A stretch of 64,000 nucleotides of DNA, taken from Gaiellasilicea sp963794385 (GTDB lineage Bacteria > Actinomycetota > Thermoleophilia > Gaiellales > Gaiellaceae). A program made the translations under genes and the position numbers. This document shows, one piece after another, positions 33,967 through 42,480 of the stretch; position 1 is the first letter of the stretch; each line of letters begins with the position of its first letter. The notes under the pieces are model-generated. The model was not told the DNA's origin, did no database searches, and was given only the letters and a program-made list of their open reading frames with translations. The DNA is taken from the NCBI GenBank assembly GCA_963794385.1, contig CAWCDT010000004.1, positions 1-64,000 of the forward strand, written 5' to 3'.

Positions 33967-34656
33967 GTGCCGCGCTCTTCCGGTCAGAAGCTCCTCGCGT
34001 TCGATCGCAGGGTCGGTGCGCGCTTCGTCGCGGGCGCCGACGAGGCGGGGCGGGGCTCGCTCGCGGGGCCGCTCGTCGTGGCCGGCGTGCTGCTGGACTA
34101 CGACTGCTTGCGCAACCACCGTGTCCGCCCGCTCGCGTCGCTGAACGACTCGAAGCAGGTGTCGCCGGCCGAGCGCGAACAGCTCTTCCGCGCCGTCCTC
34201 GGCTGCGCGTCCCGGATCAGCGTCCGCGTCATCCCGTGCACCGACATCGACCGGAACGGGCTGCACCGCTCGAACCTCTGGGGGCTCCGCTCCGTCCTCG
34301 CCGACCTGACCCCGCCCGCCGAGGCCTGCCTCGTCGACGGGTTCCGGCTCGGGCCGACCGCGCCGGAGCACCGTGCCGTGGTCGACGGCGACACCAAGAG
34401 CGCCGCGATCGCCGCCGCATCGATCGTTGCAAAGGTGACGCGCGACCGGGTGATGCGGCGGCTGGACGCCCTCTACCCGCGCTACGGCTTCGCGCGGCAC
34501 GTGGGCTACATCACCCCCGGTCACTCGGCCGCCGTGCGGGAACACGGGCCGAGTGAGCAACACCGTCTTTCCTTCAACGCACTCGCGTATGCCGCCCTCG
34601 CGCCCCTGGCCGGCACCGCCTCCCGGCCGGCGGAGCCGGCCTCCGGCGTTGCCTGA
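33967..34656 (+). CDS. rnhB: Ribonuclease HII
   Basis: Cleaves RNA in RNA-DNA hybrids, 229 aa. Catalytic residues: Asp-Glu in GADEAGRGSLAGPLVVA, Asp in CLVDGFRLGP, and Asp in VVDGDTKSAAIAAASIVAKV; RYGFARHVGYITPGHSAAV is the C-terminal motif. The start GTG 33967 follows TATCCT (33954-33959) by 7 nt; an upstream in-frame start would precede that box. The Pro/Ala-rich end runs into a palindrome-rich gap. Confidence 0.95.
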   Translation: MPRSSGQKLLAFDRRVGARFVAGADEAGRGSLAGPLVVAGVLLDYDCLRNHRVRPLASLNDSKQVSPAEREQLFRAVLGCASRISVRVIPCTDIDRNGLHRSNLWGLRSVLADLTPPAEACLVDGFRLGPTAPEHRAVVDGDTKSAAIAAASIVAKVTRDRVMRRLDALYPRYGFARHVGYITPGHSAAVREHGPSEQHRLSFNALAYAALAPLAGTASRPAEPASGVA

Positions 34657-34657
34657 C

Positions 34658-34705
34658 GCCGCCGGCGGCACCGCGCTCTCCGGGGCCGTACGTCCGTACT
34701 GTCCC
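34658..34705. repeat. Palindromic stretch between rnhB and yraN
   Basis: GCCGCCGGCGGC (34658-34669) is a perfect 12-bp palindrome, followed by an imperfect inverted repeat GGGGCCGTACG / CGTACTGTCCCC (about 34682-34705). The CCGGCG-type words recur on both sides. It may terminate rnhB or be another small repeat unit. Confidence 0.4.
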
Positions 34706-34755
34706 CTCCGGCGCTGCACCGCCGGCGACGCCCCAGGAACGCGAGGGCCCGAGTC

Positions 34756-35092
34756 GTGACGACCACCACGGAAGGCCAGAGGATCGAGCGAATGGCAGCC
34801 CGCCACTACCGCCTGCGCGGCTACCGCATCCTCGGGACGAATGTCTGGGCGGGCGGCTACGAGCTCGACCTGATCGTCCGCCGTGGCCGCAAGCTCGTCT
34901 TCTGCGAGGTGAAGGGAAAGACCGGAATGAGGCTTCGGCGACCCGCTCGAGATGGTCGACGCGGAGAAGCTGCGCCGGCTCAACCGGGCCGCGGAGGCCT
35001 GGCTCGCACGCAATGCAGCGTGCCGGGAGCTCGACTGCCGTTTCGAGGTGGTTGCCGTGCGCGGCCGGGCGCTCGAGCGGGTCGCGGTTTAA
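34756..35092 (+). CDS. yraN: YraN/UPF0102 family nuclease-like protein, one-base frameshift
   Basis: A 111-aa UPF0102 protein of the restriction-endonuclease-like fold, usually next to rnhB as here. It has ERMAARHYRLRGYRILGTN and the nuclease-like motif GGYELDLIVRRGRKLVFCEVKGK. The remainder GFGDPLEMVDAEKLRRLN onward is in another frame; one extra base near 34926-34931 explains it. GTG start at 34756. comM and dprA, its usual later neighbours, lie 3 kb downstream, beyond htpX and a DNA methyltransferase. Confidence 0.85.
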
Positions 35093-35235
35093 CTCTCCGG
35101 CAACACGCGTCGGCCGCCGGTGAGGCTACGATTCGGCTTGCCGGAAGGCACTATCCCCCAACGGGTGCGCTCGTCAGGACGGCTTCGGCCCGGGCGCGCC
35201 GGCCACGGATTCGGCAGAGCCTCGGCGGGAGAAAC

Positions 35236-35275
35236 TTCCGGCTGAATCCAGAGACAGCACAACATTCAGCCGGAA
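35236..35275 (+). promoter_or_regulatory. Strong hairpin upstream of htpX
   Basis: TTCCGGCTGAAT (35236-35247) and ATTCAGCCGGAA (35264-35275) are exact complements around a 16-nt loop. The right arm abuts AAAGGA, the likely ribosome binding region, 18 nt before the htpX ATG. It is not a CIRCE or HAIR element. It could be an operator or an RNA structure controlling translation. The rest of the 200-bp gap 35093-35293 holds no gene I can support. Confidence 0.5.
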
Positions 35276-35293
35276 AGGAACGCCAAGAAACTC

Positions 35294-36175
35294 ATGTCGA
35301 TCACACGCACCAAATTCACGACCCAGGCTCGCACCTGGATCATCATCGCCGGGCTCGGCGCGCTCTTCGTCGCGCTCGGCGGCCTGATCGGCGGCTCGAC
35401 GGGGATCATCCTCTTCGCGGGCATCGCCGTCGTCTTCAACCTCGTCATGTTCTGGTTCTCGGCGAAGTTCGCCCTCAAGGCGAGCAAGGCCCGTCCCGTC
35501 GACCGCAGCGAGGCGCCCGAGCTCTACCGCGAGATCGAAGAGATCGCAGGCAAGGCGGGCGTTCCTACTCCCGCCGTCTACCTGATCCCGTCGGAGCAGC
35601 CCAACGCGTTCGCCACGGGGCGCAACCCGAAGAATGCCGTCATCGCGGTGACCGACGGCTTGCTCCGCTACCTCCCACGCGACCAGGTCAAGGGCGTGCT
35701 CGCGCACGAGATGGCCCACATCGCGAACCGGGACATCCTCGTGATGACGATCGCGGCGATGATCGGCGCTGCGATCTCCGCGATCGCCCACATCCTCCAG
35801 TTCCAGATGCTGTTCGGCGGCGACGACGAGGACTCGGGCCCGCTCGGGATCATCGGCGCGCTCGCTGCGATCATCGTCGCCCCGCTGGCCGCGATGATCC
35901 TCCAGCTCGCGGTCTCGCGGCAGCGTGAGTACCTCGCCGACGCGACCGCGGCGCAGTATCTCGGTGAGGGCCGGCCGCTGGCCGAGGCGCTTGGGACGCT
36001 GCAGCGCGGGGTCGAGGCGGTGCCGATGAACGTCAACCCGGCCACCGAGGCGCTCTACATCGCCAACCCGCTCAGCGGACGCGGCATGGCTGCGCTCTTC
36101 TCGACGCACCCGCCGATGGAGGAGCGGATCCGCCGTCTCCGCGAGCTCGACGCCGCGCACGGCATCCATTACTGA
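35294..36175 (+). CDS. htpX: Membrane zinc metalloprotease HtpX (M48 family)
   Basis: A 293-aa quality-control protease of the inner membrane. Two N-terminal membrane segments (WIIIAGLGALFVALGGLIGG and the following GIILFAGIAVVFNLVMFWF), the zinc motif HEMAHIANRD (HExxH) near residue 138, two further hydrophobic segments around 153-205, and the third zinc ligand in SRQREYLADATAA. The end FSTHPPMEERIRRLREL is typical. The ATG at 35294 follows the hairpin leader described separately. Confidence 0.95.
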   Translation: MSITRTKFTTQARTWIIIAGLGALFVALGGLIGGSTGIILFAGIAVVFNLVMFWFSAKFALKASKARPVDRSEAPELYREIEEIAGKAGVPTPAVYLIPSEQPNAFATGRNPKNAVIAVTDGLLRYLPRDQVKGVLAHEMAHIANRDILVMTIAAMIGAAISAIAHILQFQMLFGGDDEDSGPLGIIGALAAIIVAPLAAMILQLAVSRQREYLADATAAQYLGEGRPLAEALGTLQRGVEAVPMNVNPATEALYIANPLSGRGMAALFSTHPPMEERIRRLRELDAAHGIHY

Positions 36176-36179
36176 TCGC

Positions 36180-36383
36180 ATGCGCCGGTACAGGCTCTGG
36201 CGGAGGATCAAGCGGGCTCTCGGGCTCGCGCCGCCGGAGCCGCCGGCTGCCGACCCGCCCGACGACGAGGCGGCGTTCGTGCCGCTCGGGCCGCCTCGAC
36301 GCCCCCTCGGCTCGAGCGGCGTCGCCCTCGAGCTTCCCGAAGAGCCGCAGGACGTCGACGCCCGCGGCCGCGACGTCGCCTAG
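36180..36383 (+). CDS. Small hypothetical protein, 67 aa
   Basis: A basic N-terminus (MRRYRLWRRIKRALGLAPP) is followed by a Pro-rich linker and an acidic end (ELPEEPQDVDARGRDVA). It starts 5 nt after htpX and ends overlapping the convergent VOC gene by 4 bases. There is no clear ribosome binding site. I do not recognise a family; it may be a real peripheral protein or chance coding. Confidence 0.45.
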   Translation: MRRYRLWRRIKRALGLAPPEPPAADPPDDEAAFVPLGPPRRPLGSSGVALELPEEPQDVDARGRDVA

Positions 36384-36769
36384 AACTCTCTGCGGACCGC
36401 CTCGACGTTGTTGCCGTCGGGATCGAGCACGAACGCGGCGTAGTAGACGCCGCCCTCGTCCGAGCTGTACTGCTCGCGCACGCCCGGGGCACCGTTGTCG
36501 CGGCCGCCCGCCTCGAGCCCGGCGCGATGGAAGGCGTCGACCTCCTCTCGAGACCTCGCGACGAAGGCGACATGGATCGGCCCACCCGGGCTTGGGCCGC
36601 CGATCACGACGAGGTTCGCGAACTGGGCGCCCCGCTCGCTTTCCCAAATGGGTGGGATCCCGAGCGGCTCCAGTAGCTTGGTGTAGAAGGCGACGCTCGC
36701 CGCCGCATCGCTGACCGGGATCTTGACGTGGTCGAAGACGATCCGTTCCCAGTCCCAGTCGACGGTCAT
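36380..36769 (-). CDS. VOC/glyoxalase family protein
   Basis: A 129-aa single vicinal-oxygen-chelate protein: VFDHVKIPVSDAAASVAFYT at the start, GGPIHVAFVARSREEVDAFH in the middle and YYAAFVLDPDGNNVEAVRRE at the end, which carries the Glu metal ligand. Substrate unknown. TACGGT (36782-36777, minus) ends 7 nt before the ATG. It is divergent from the DNA methyltransferase. Confidence 0.88.
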   Translation of the reverse strand: MTVDWDWERIVFDHVKIPVSDAAASVAFYTKLLEPLGIPPIWESERGAQFANLVVIGGPSPGGPIHVAFVARSREEVDAFHRAGLEAGGRDNGAPGVREQYSSDEGGVYYAAFVLDPDGNNVEAVRREF

Positions 36770-36804
36770 GCAGGCGACCGTACCAGGGCGGCGAACTCGG
36801 AGCG

Positions 36805-37908
36805 GTGGGCGTCACCCAGGCAGAGCTCTACGGCGAGCTCGACCTCGCGCTGTCGTGGTCCGAGCGCGAGCTCCCGGAGCGCGAGCGGACGAAGCACGTC
36901 CACCGCCTGCACCCGTACCTCGGCAAGTTCGTCCCGCAGCTCGTCGAGGCGCTGCTCGAGCGCTACGTCCGACGGGGAGGCCGCGTGCTCGACCCGTTCG
37001 CCGGCTCGGGCACCACACTCGTCCAAGCGCTCGAGTCGGGCTACGACGCCGTGGGAGTCGACATCGCCGCTTTCAACGTGCTCCTCAGCACGGTGAAGAC
37101 ACGCGAGCACGACCTCGCGACGCTCGAGGCCGAAGTGCGCGAGATCACCCGGCGGCTGGGGAGCTCCGGCAAGCGTCCGCAGGGGTTCCTGAGCGAATGG
37201 TTCGCACCTCAGGCCGCCGCCGAGCTGATCCATTTCCGTTCCTTGATCCCGGAGTACCGCTGCTGCGATGTGCTGCGTGTCGTGCTCGCTCGGGCGGCGC
37301 GGTCTGCCCGTCTGACGACGCACTTCGACCTCGACTTCCCGCGCACGCCGCAGCACGGCGAATACTGGTGCCACAAGCACAGGCGCACGTGCCGGCCGGT
37401 CGAGAGCGCCCAGAAGTTCCTCTCGCGGTATCTCCTCGATACGGTCGCCCGGATCCGCGCGTTCGGCGACGTCCGGGACCCGCGGCGGGCTGCGGTCGTT
37501 CTCCATGGAGACGCGCGCGAGCTCGAGTTGGGTGGGCCCTATGACGGCGTCGTCACCTCGCCGCCCTATCCCGGCCTGATCGACTACCACGAGCAGCACC
37601 GCTACGCCTACGAGCTGCTCGGGCTCGAGGACCGGCGTGAGCGTGAGCTCGGCGCAGCCACGCGCGGGACGAGCAAGGCCGCGGTCGCGGAGTACGTCGG
37701 CGGGATCGCGGAGGTCCTGGCGCGCTCGCGCGCCGCGCTGCGCCCGGGCGCGCCGCTTTGCATCGTCGTCAACGACCGGCGCAGCCTTTATCCCGAGATC
37801 CTGGAGCGGGCCGGGCTCCGACTCGACGAGCGGCTCGAGCGGCACGTGAACCGCCGGACCGGTCGCCGCGCCGGGGAGTACTTCGAGTCGATCCTCATCT
37901 GTCGCTGA
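36805..37908 (+). CDS. Solitary DNA methyltransferase (N6-A/N4-C type)
   Basis: A 367-aa amino-methyltransferase. SAM motif I DPFAGSGTTLVQALESGYDA lies near residue 64, the catalytic motif IV TSPPYPGLIDY near 250, and between them is a long variable region with CHKHRRTC that may recognise DNA. The order motif I, recognition region, motif IV is alpha-class-like. No restriction enzyme or specificity subunit adjoins it, so it looks like an orphan methylase. GTG 36805; no leaderless box is evident. An RNA-directed role cannot be excluded. Confidence 0.8.
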   Translation: MGVTQAELYGELDLALSWSERELPERERTKHVHRLHPYLGKFVPQLVEALLERYVRRGGRVLDPFAGSGTTLVQALESGYDAVGVDIAAFNVLLSTVKTREHDLATLEAEVREITRRLGSSGKRPQGFLSEWFAPQAAAELIHFRSLIPEYRCCDVLRVVLARAARSARLTTHFDLDFPRTPQHGEYWCHKHRRTCRPVESAQKFLSRYLLDTVARIRAFGDVRDPRRAAVVLHGDARELELGGPYDGVVTSPPYPGLIDYHEQHRYAYELLGLEDRRERELGAATRGTSKAAVAEYVGGIAEVLARSRAALRPGAPLCIVVNDRRSLYPEILERAGLRLDERLERHVNRRTGRRAGEYFESILICR

Positions 37909-37949
37909 ATCGGCACAGATCCGTGTCACACGCGTGAGAAGTTCCTCCC

Positions 37950-37955
37950 TAGCGT
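37950..37955 (+). promoter_or_regulatory. -10 box of comM (leaderless pattern)
   Basis: TAGCGT ends 7 nt before GTG 37963 and so favours that start over the GTG at 37954, which lies inside the box. Confidence 0.45.
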
Positions 37956-37962
37956 GGGCGGT

Positions 37963-39417
37963 GTGCTCGCGCGCTCCGTCACCCACGCGCTCGTCGGCCT
38001 GGAGCCGCGCCGGGTCGAGGTGGAGGCGCACATCGACGGTGGCCTGCCCGGGTTTGCGATCGTCGGCCTGGCCGACCGCGCCTGCGCCGAGGCGAAGCAC
38101 CGCGTGCGGAGCGGCATCGGCTCGGCGCAGCTCGAGTGGCCGCTGAAGCGCATCACGGTCAATCTCGCCCCGGCCGGCCTCCGCAAGGAGGGCTCGGGCT
38201 TCGACCTCTCGATCGCGCTCGCGGTGCTGGCCGCCTCACGGCAGCTGCCGGCCGACCGCTTGGCGGAGCATGCCGCGGTCGGGGAGCTCGCGCTCGACGG
38301 AAGGGTCCGGCCCGTGCGCGGGGCGTTCGCCGTCGCGGAGGGAGCGCAGCGTGCGGGCCTCGACCGCATTCTCTGCGCTCCCGAGTCGGCCTGCGAGGCG
38401 GAGCTCGGCGGCGTCGAGGCGATTCCGGTCAGCAACCTCGCCGAGGCGGTTGCATACCTGCGCGGCGAGCTCCGGCCGCCGCCCGCCGAGCCGCCGGACG
38501 AAGCGCCCGAGCCCGACCAGCCCGACCTCGCCGACGTCCGCGGGCAGGAGCGCGCGCGGCGGGCTCTCGAGCTCGCAGCCGCCGGAGGGCATAACCTGCT
38601 CCTGGCGGGCCCGCCGGGAACCGGCAAGACGATGCTGGGACGGCGGCTCCCGTCGATCCTGCCTCGGCTCGAGCCGCGTGAGGTCCTCGAGGTGATGCGG
38701 ATCCACTCGGTTGCCGGAACGTTGGCGCCGGAGCGGCCGTTGCCCGCCCACAGGCCCTTCCGCGCGCCGCACCACAGCGCGTCAGTCGCGGCGATCGTCG
38801 GCGGCGGCCCCGGCCCGCGGCCGGGTGAGGCGAGCCTCGCGCACCACGGCGTGCTGTTGCTCGACGAGCTGCCCGAGTTCCAGCGGCCGGCGCTCGAGGC
38901 GCTGCGGCAGCCGCTCGAAGACGGGTTCATCGCGGTCGCCCGCGCGCAGGGTCAGGCGCTCTTCCCGGCCCGGTTCCAGCTCGTCGCGACGATGAACCTC
39001 TGTCCGTGTGCCGGCCGCGGCGACCCGGCGGCGTCGTGCTCGTGCTCACCCCAGCGGCTCGCCGCGTTCCGCGACAAGCTCTCCCGCGCGCTGCTCGACC
39101 GCTTCGACCTCGTCGTCACAGTGCCGCGGTCCCGCGCCGAGGAGCTCGCGGCGGGCCCGTCGGAACCGTCGGCGCCGGTCCGGGAGCGCGTCGCCGCCGG
39201 CCGCTCCCGGCTCACCGGCCCGCTCCTGCGCCGTACCGAGGCCGCCGACGAGCTGTTGAACCGGGCCGTCGAGCGGCTGCCGCTCTCGGGTCGAGGGCGG
39301 GCCCGCGTCGCCCGGGTCGCCCGGACAGCCGCCGCTCTCGCCGGCTCGGACGCGGTCCTGCCCGAGCACGTCGCCGAGGCGCTCGCCTACCGCTCGCCGC
39401 GGGAGCTCGCAGCATGA
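37963..39417 (+). CDS. comM: Mg-chelatase-like ATPase ComM/YifB
   Basis: A 484-aa AAA+ helicase-like protein linked to branch migration in natural transformation. N-terminal LonC-like domain (VLARSVTHALVGLEPRRVEV, HIDGGLPGFAIVGLAD), Walker A LLAGPPGTGKTMLGRRLPSI near residue 210, HHSASVAAIVGGG, Walker B GVLLLDELPEFQRPALEAL, a CPCAG and CSCS cysteine pair, and a C-terminal lid. GTG 37963 matches the family start. Overlaps dprA by ATGA. Confidence 0.93.
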   Translation: MLARSVTHALVGLEPRRVEVEAHIDGGLPGFAIVGLADRACAEAKHRVRSGIGSAQLEWPLKRITVNLAPAGLRKEGSGFDLSIALAVLAASRQLPADRLAEHAAVGELALDGRVRPVRGAFAVAEGAQRAGLDRILCAPESACEAELGGVEAIPVSNLAEAVAYLRGELRPPPAEPPDEAPEPDQPDLADVRGQERARRALELAAAGGHNLLLAGPPGTGKTMLGRRLPSILPRLEPREVLEVMRIHSVAGTLAPERPLPAHRPFRAPHHSASVAAIVGGGPGPRPGEASLAHHGVLLLDELPEFQRPALEALRQPLEDGFIAVARAQGQALFPARFQLVATMNLCPCAGRGDPAASCSCSPQRLAAFRDKLSRALLDRFDLVVTVPRSRAEELAAGPSEPSAPVRERVAAGRSRLTGPLLRRTEAADELLNRAVERLPLSGRGRARVARVARTAAALAGSDAVLPEHVAEALAYRSPRELAA

Positions 39418-40397
39418 GCGAGCTCGCGCTCGCCTCCTTCGCTGCCGCGAGCGACACCCACGTCGTCGGCGAGCCGCGCAGCGCCCGCTTCGCGGCGTTC
39501 AAGGCGGCGTTCGATCCGGGCGCTGAGCTCGAGCGGCTGCGCGGGCTCGGTTTGCGCTTCGTCGCCCGCTCGGACCCGGCGTTTCCGCCGCTGCTGGCGT
39601 CGATCCACGATCCACCGCCCGGCCTGTTCCTCCGCGGCGAAGCCGAGCCGGGGCTGCTGCGACGTCCTGCGGTCGCGATCGTCGGCGCACGTGCCTGCTC
39701 GCCGTACGGGCGTCAGGTCGCGCGCCGACTCGGACGGGAGCTCGCGGCCGCCGGTCTCGTCGTCGTCAGCGGCCTCGCACGCGGCGTCGACGCCGAGGCG
39801 CACCGCGGCGCGCTCGAGAGCGGTGGAGCCACGATCGCCGTGCTGGGCTGCGGGATCGATCGCGACTACCCGTCTGCGCACGCGGATCTCGCTGGCCAGG
39901 TCGCTGGGAGCGGTCTCGTGGTCTCCGAGTACGCGCCGGGCGTCGAGCCGGCGCCATGGCGGTTCCCGGCGCGAAACCGAATCGTGGCCGGGCTCTGCTC
40001 CGGGGCGGTGGTCGTCGAGGCGAGGGAGCGGAGCGGCGCCTTGATCACGGCGGACTTCGCGCTCGAGGAAGGGCGGGAGGTGTTCGCCGTGCCGGGCGAG
40101 ATCACGAGCGCCCTGAGCGCCGGCTCGAACGCGCTGCTCCGGCTGGGCGCCACGCCGCTCACGTGCGCAGACGACGTGCTCGAGTCCTTCGGGATCGTCG
40201 CAGCCGAGCGCGCACAACCCGCGCTCGGCACGACGGCGAGCTCCGTGCTCGTCCACGTGCGGGAGGCGGCCGCCGGCGCGGACGAGCTGGCGCGTGCCAC
40301 CGCACTCTCGGCCGGCGAGCTCGCAGTGGCGCTGACGGAGCTCGAGCTGGCGGGGCTCGTCATCGAGGAGGAGGGTGTCTATCGACCGGTCATCTAG
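39414..40397 (+). CDS. dprA: DNA processing protein DprA
   Basis: Loads RecA onto incoming single-stranded DNA. The Rossmann-like core has VAIVGARACSPYGRQVARRL, VVVSGLARGVDAEAHRGAL, GATIAVLGCGIDRDYPSAH, FPARNRIVAGLCSGAVVVEA and SGALITADFALEEGREVFAVPG. The C-terminal winged-helix domain follows (VREAAAGADELARATALS). 327 aa, ATG 39414 overlapping comM. No com pilus genes are in the window, so competence itself is not shown. Confidence 0.95.
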   Translation: MSELALASFAAASDTHVVGEPRSARFAAFKAAFDPGAELERLRGLGLRFVARSDPAFPPLLASIHDPPPGLFLRGEAEPGLLRRPAVAIVGARACSPYGRQVARRLGRELAAAGLVVVSGLARGVDAEAHRGALESGGATIAVLGCGIDRDYPSAHADLAGQVAGSGLVVSEYAPGVEPAPWRFPARNRIVAGLCSGAVVVEARERSGALITADFALEEGREVFAVPGEITSALSAGSNALLRLGATPLTCADDVLESFGIVAAERAQPALGTTASSVLVHVREAAAGADELARATALSAGELAVALTELELAGLVIEEEGVYRPVI

Positions 40398-40400
40398 CCT
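40395..40400 (+). promoter_or_regulatory. -10 box of the FAD oxidase gene (leaderless pattern)
   Basis: TAGCCT ends 6 nt before GTG 40407 and partly overlaps the end of dprA. Confidence 0.55.
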
Positions 40401-40406
40401 AGCGCC

Positions 40407-41531
40407 GTGGCTGACTCACACTGGCTCGCGGAGCCCGCCCCGACGCTGCCCTCACGTCCACTCGCCGGCCGCGCCGACGCCGTGATCGTCGGTGGAGGCA
40501 TCACCGGCTGCTCGTGCGCGCTCACACTCGCCTCGGCCGGGAGGCGCGTGCGCCTGCACGAAGCGCGCACGATCGCCTCCGGCGCCAGCGGCCGGAACGG
40601 CGGTTTCGCGCTGCGCGGCGGCGCGATGGCGTACGACAGCGCCCGCGAGTGGCTCGGCGAAGACGAGGCGGCCGCCTACTGGCGGGTGACGGAGGCCTAC
40701 GTCGACCGGACGGCCGAGCTCGGCGGTGACGCCTTCCGGCGCACCGGCAGTCTGCGGCTGGCCGGAGAGGACGAGCACGACGAGCTCCGCGCCGAGTACG
40801 AGGCGCTGCGCGAGGACGGGTTCGAGGCCGAATGGCGCGACGAGCTGCCGGAGCCGCTGGCCCGGCGCTTCCCCGGAGCGCTGTTCCACCCGGCGGACGG
40901 TGTCCTGCAACCGGCTCGGCTCGTCCGGCGGCTCGCGGCTGCTGCCGCGGAGGCCGGCGTCGAGATCCGCGAGCACGATCGCGTCGAAGACCTGGATGAG
41001 CTCGAGGCCGACACCGTCGTCGTCGCCACCGACGGCTACCCGAGCGGGCTCCTGGGGGAGCTCGAAGGCTTGATCATCCCGACACGCGGTCAGATGCTCG
41101 CGACCGAGCCGATCCCGGAGCGCCTGTTTCCGCTGCCTCACTACGGCCGCCACGGCTTCGACTACTGGCATCAGGACATGGAGGGTCGCCTGATCGTCGG
41201 CGGGTTCCGCGACGCGGACATGGACTCGGAGTTCACGGCGGCAGAGGAGACGACACCCAGGATCCAGGGCGCCCTCGACGACTTTGTCGAGTCGCTGCTC
41301 GGGCGCCGGCCGCGGATCACGCACCGTTGGGCCGGGATCTTCGGGCTCGTCCCTGACCTGATGCCGGTCGCGGGGCCCGTCCCAGAGCGGGACGGCCTCT
41401 GGGTCGCGGGCGGCTATTCCGGCCATGGAAACGTGCTCGGCCTCATGTGCGGCGACCTCGTCGCGCGCGCCATCCTCGGCGAGGCGCAGCCGCTCCTCGA
41501 GCGGATGGCGCCGGCCCGCCTCGTCGCCTGA
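40407..41531 (+). CDS. FAD-dependent amine/amino acid oxidoreductase (DAO family)
   Basis: A 374-aa DAO-family flavoprotein: the dinucleotide-binding motif VIVGGGITGCSCALTLASAG near residue 30, ASGRNGGFALRGG, the mid-protein LIIPTRGQMLATEP, and the C-terminal GLWVAGGYSGHGNVLGLMCG, which contacts FAD. The GYSGHGN end is characteristic of PuuB/glycine-oxidase-like amine oxidases. Exact substrate unknown. The convergent ornithine-cyclodeaminase-family gene suggests a shared amine or amino-acid theme, but this is only positional. Confidence 0.88.
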   Translation: MADSHWLAEPAPTLPSRPLAGRADAVIVGGGITGCSCALTLASAGRRVRLHEARTIASGASGRNGGFALRGGAMAYDSAREWLGEDEAAAYWRVTEAYVDRTAELGGDAFRRTGSLRLAGEDEHDELRAEYEALREDGFEAEWRDELPEPLARRFPGALFHPADGVLQPARLVRRLAAAAAEAGVEIREHDRVEDLDELEADTVVVATDGYPSGLLGELEGLIIPTRGQMLATEPIPERLFPLPHYGRHGFDYWHQDMEGRLIVGGFRDADMDSEFTAAEETTPRIQGALDDFVESLLGRRPRITHRWAGIFGLVPDLMPVAGPVPERDGLWVAGGYSGHGNVLGLMCGDLVARAILGEAQPLLERMAPARLVA

Positions 41532-41538
41532 CGCGCGG

Positions 41539-42477
41539 CTACAGCTCGAGCTGCGGCAGGTCGAGCTCGCCCGCCTGCTCGTAGGCGGCGATCGCGATCG
41601 CGAGGTCCTGAATCGCGAGCCCGGTCGAGTCGAAGAGCGTGATCTCGTCCGGCGAGCGCCGCCCTTCGGCCTCGCCCGTGAGCACGGCGCCGAGCTCGGT
41701 CACGTCCGCGCGACCGAGCGCGCCCGCCTCGACGGCGGCTGCGAGCTCGCCGCCGTGGCTCGCCTGCTCCCACTCGTCGCAGAAGACGCGGGCCCGGCGG
41801 ATCTCACCGATCGCGATCTCGGCCTTGCCCGGCCCGTCGGCGCCCATCAGGCTGACGTGCTGGCCGGGCCGCAGAGAGCCTTCGCCGAGCACGATCTCGC
41901 TTCCGGGCGTCACCGTCACGAGCACGTCCGCCGCGAGAGCCGCCTCGAGGCTCTCCGCCACACCCGTCCCGATCGCGGCCGCGACGGCCCGGGCGCGCTC
42001 CTCGTCGATGTCCCACAGGTCGACGTCGGCGCGGCCGCGCGCCTTGAGCGTCCGAGCCGCTGCACGCCCGTTCACTCCCACGCCGATCACGGCGGCGGAC
42101 CCCTCTGCGGCGCCGAGCGTCTCCGCCGCCAGCGCCGCCGCCGCGCCCGTGCGCAGAGCGGTGACCGAGCCCGCATCCATCACGGCCTCGACGAGCCCGG
42201 TCTCGGCGTCGGAGAGGACGACGAGGCCGCTCACAGTCGGCAGCCCCCGCTCCGGGTTGCGCGGGAAAGACGTCACCCACTTCAACAGGGCGTGGCCGCC
42301 GCCGAGCGCCGGCATCGCGCGGAAGTCTCCCGCCGGGTAGTTCGTCACGTAGAGCTTCGGCTGCATCGTCCATTCGCCCCGTGCGTGCGCGACGAAGGCG
42401 TCGCGGACGGCGTCGTACGCGCGCGTCGGCGGGACCGCGACCTCGACGTCGCGGGCGGCGAAGAACGGCACCGCCAT
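41539..42477 (-). CDS. Ornithine cyclodeaminase / mu-crystallin family enzyme
   Basis: A 312-aa Rossmann protein: LLKWVTSFPRNPERGLPTVS, the conserved TALRTGAAAALAAETL and VIGVGVNGRAAARTLKARG (NAD-binding), then VTVTPGSEIVLGEGSL and SLMGADGPGKAEIA. The family includes ornithine cyclodeaminase, alanine dehydrogenase and ketimine reductase; the sequence alone does not pick one. It begins 4 nt after the transhydrogenase stop on the minus strand, so it is likely cotranscribed with pntAa-pntAb/B. Confidence 0.88.
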   Translation of the reverse strand: MAVPFFAARDVEVAVPPTRAYDAVRDAFVAHARGEWTMQPKLYVTNYPAGDFRAMPALGGGHALLKWVTSFPRNPERGLPTVSGLVVLSDAETGLVEAVMDAGSVTALRTGAAAALAAETLGAAEGSAAVIGVGVNGRAAARTLKARGRADVDLWDIDEERARAVAAAIGTGVAESLEAALAADVLVTVTPGSEIVLGEGSLRPGQHVSLMGADGPGKAEIAIGEIRRARVFCDEWEQASHGGELAAAVEAGALGRADVTELGAVLTGEAEGRRSPDEITLFDSTGLAIQDLAIAIAAYEQAGELDLPQLEL

Positions 42478-42480
42478 GCG

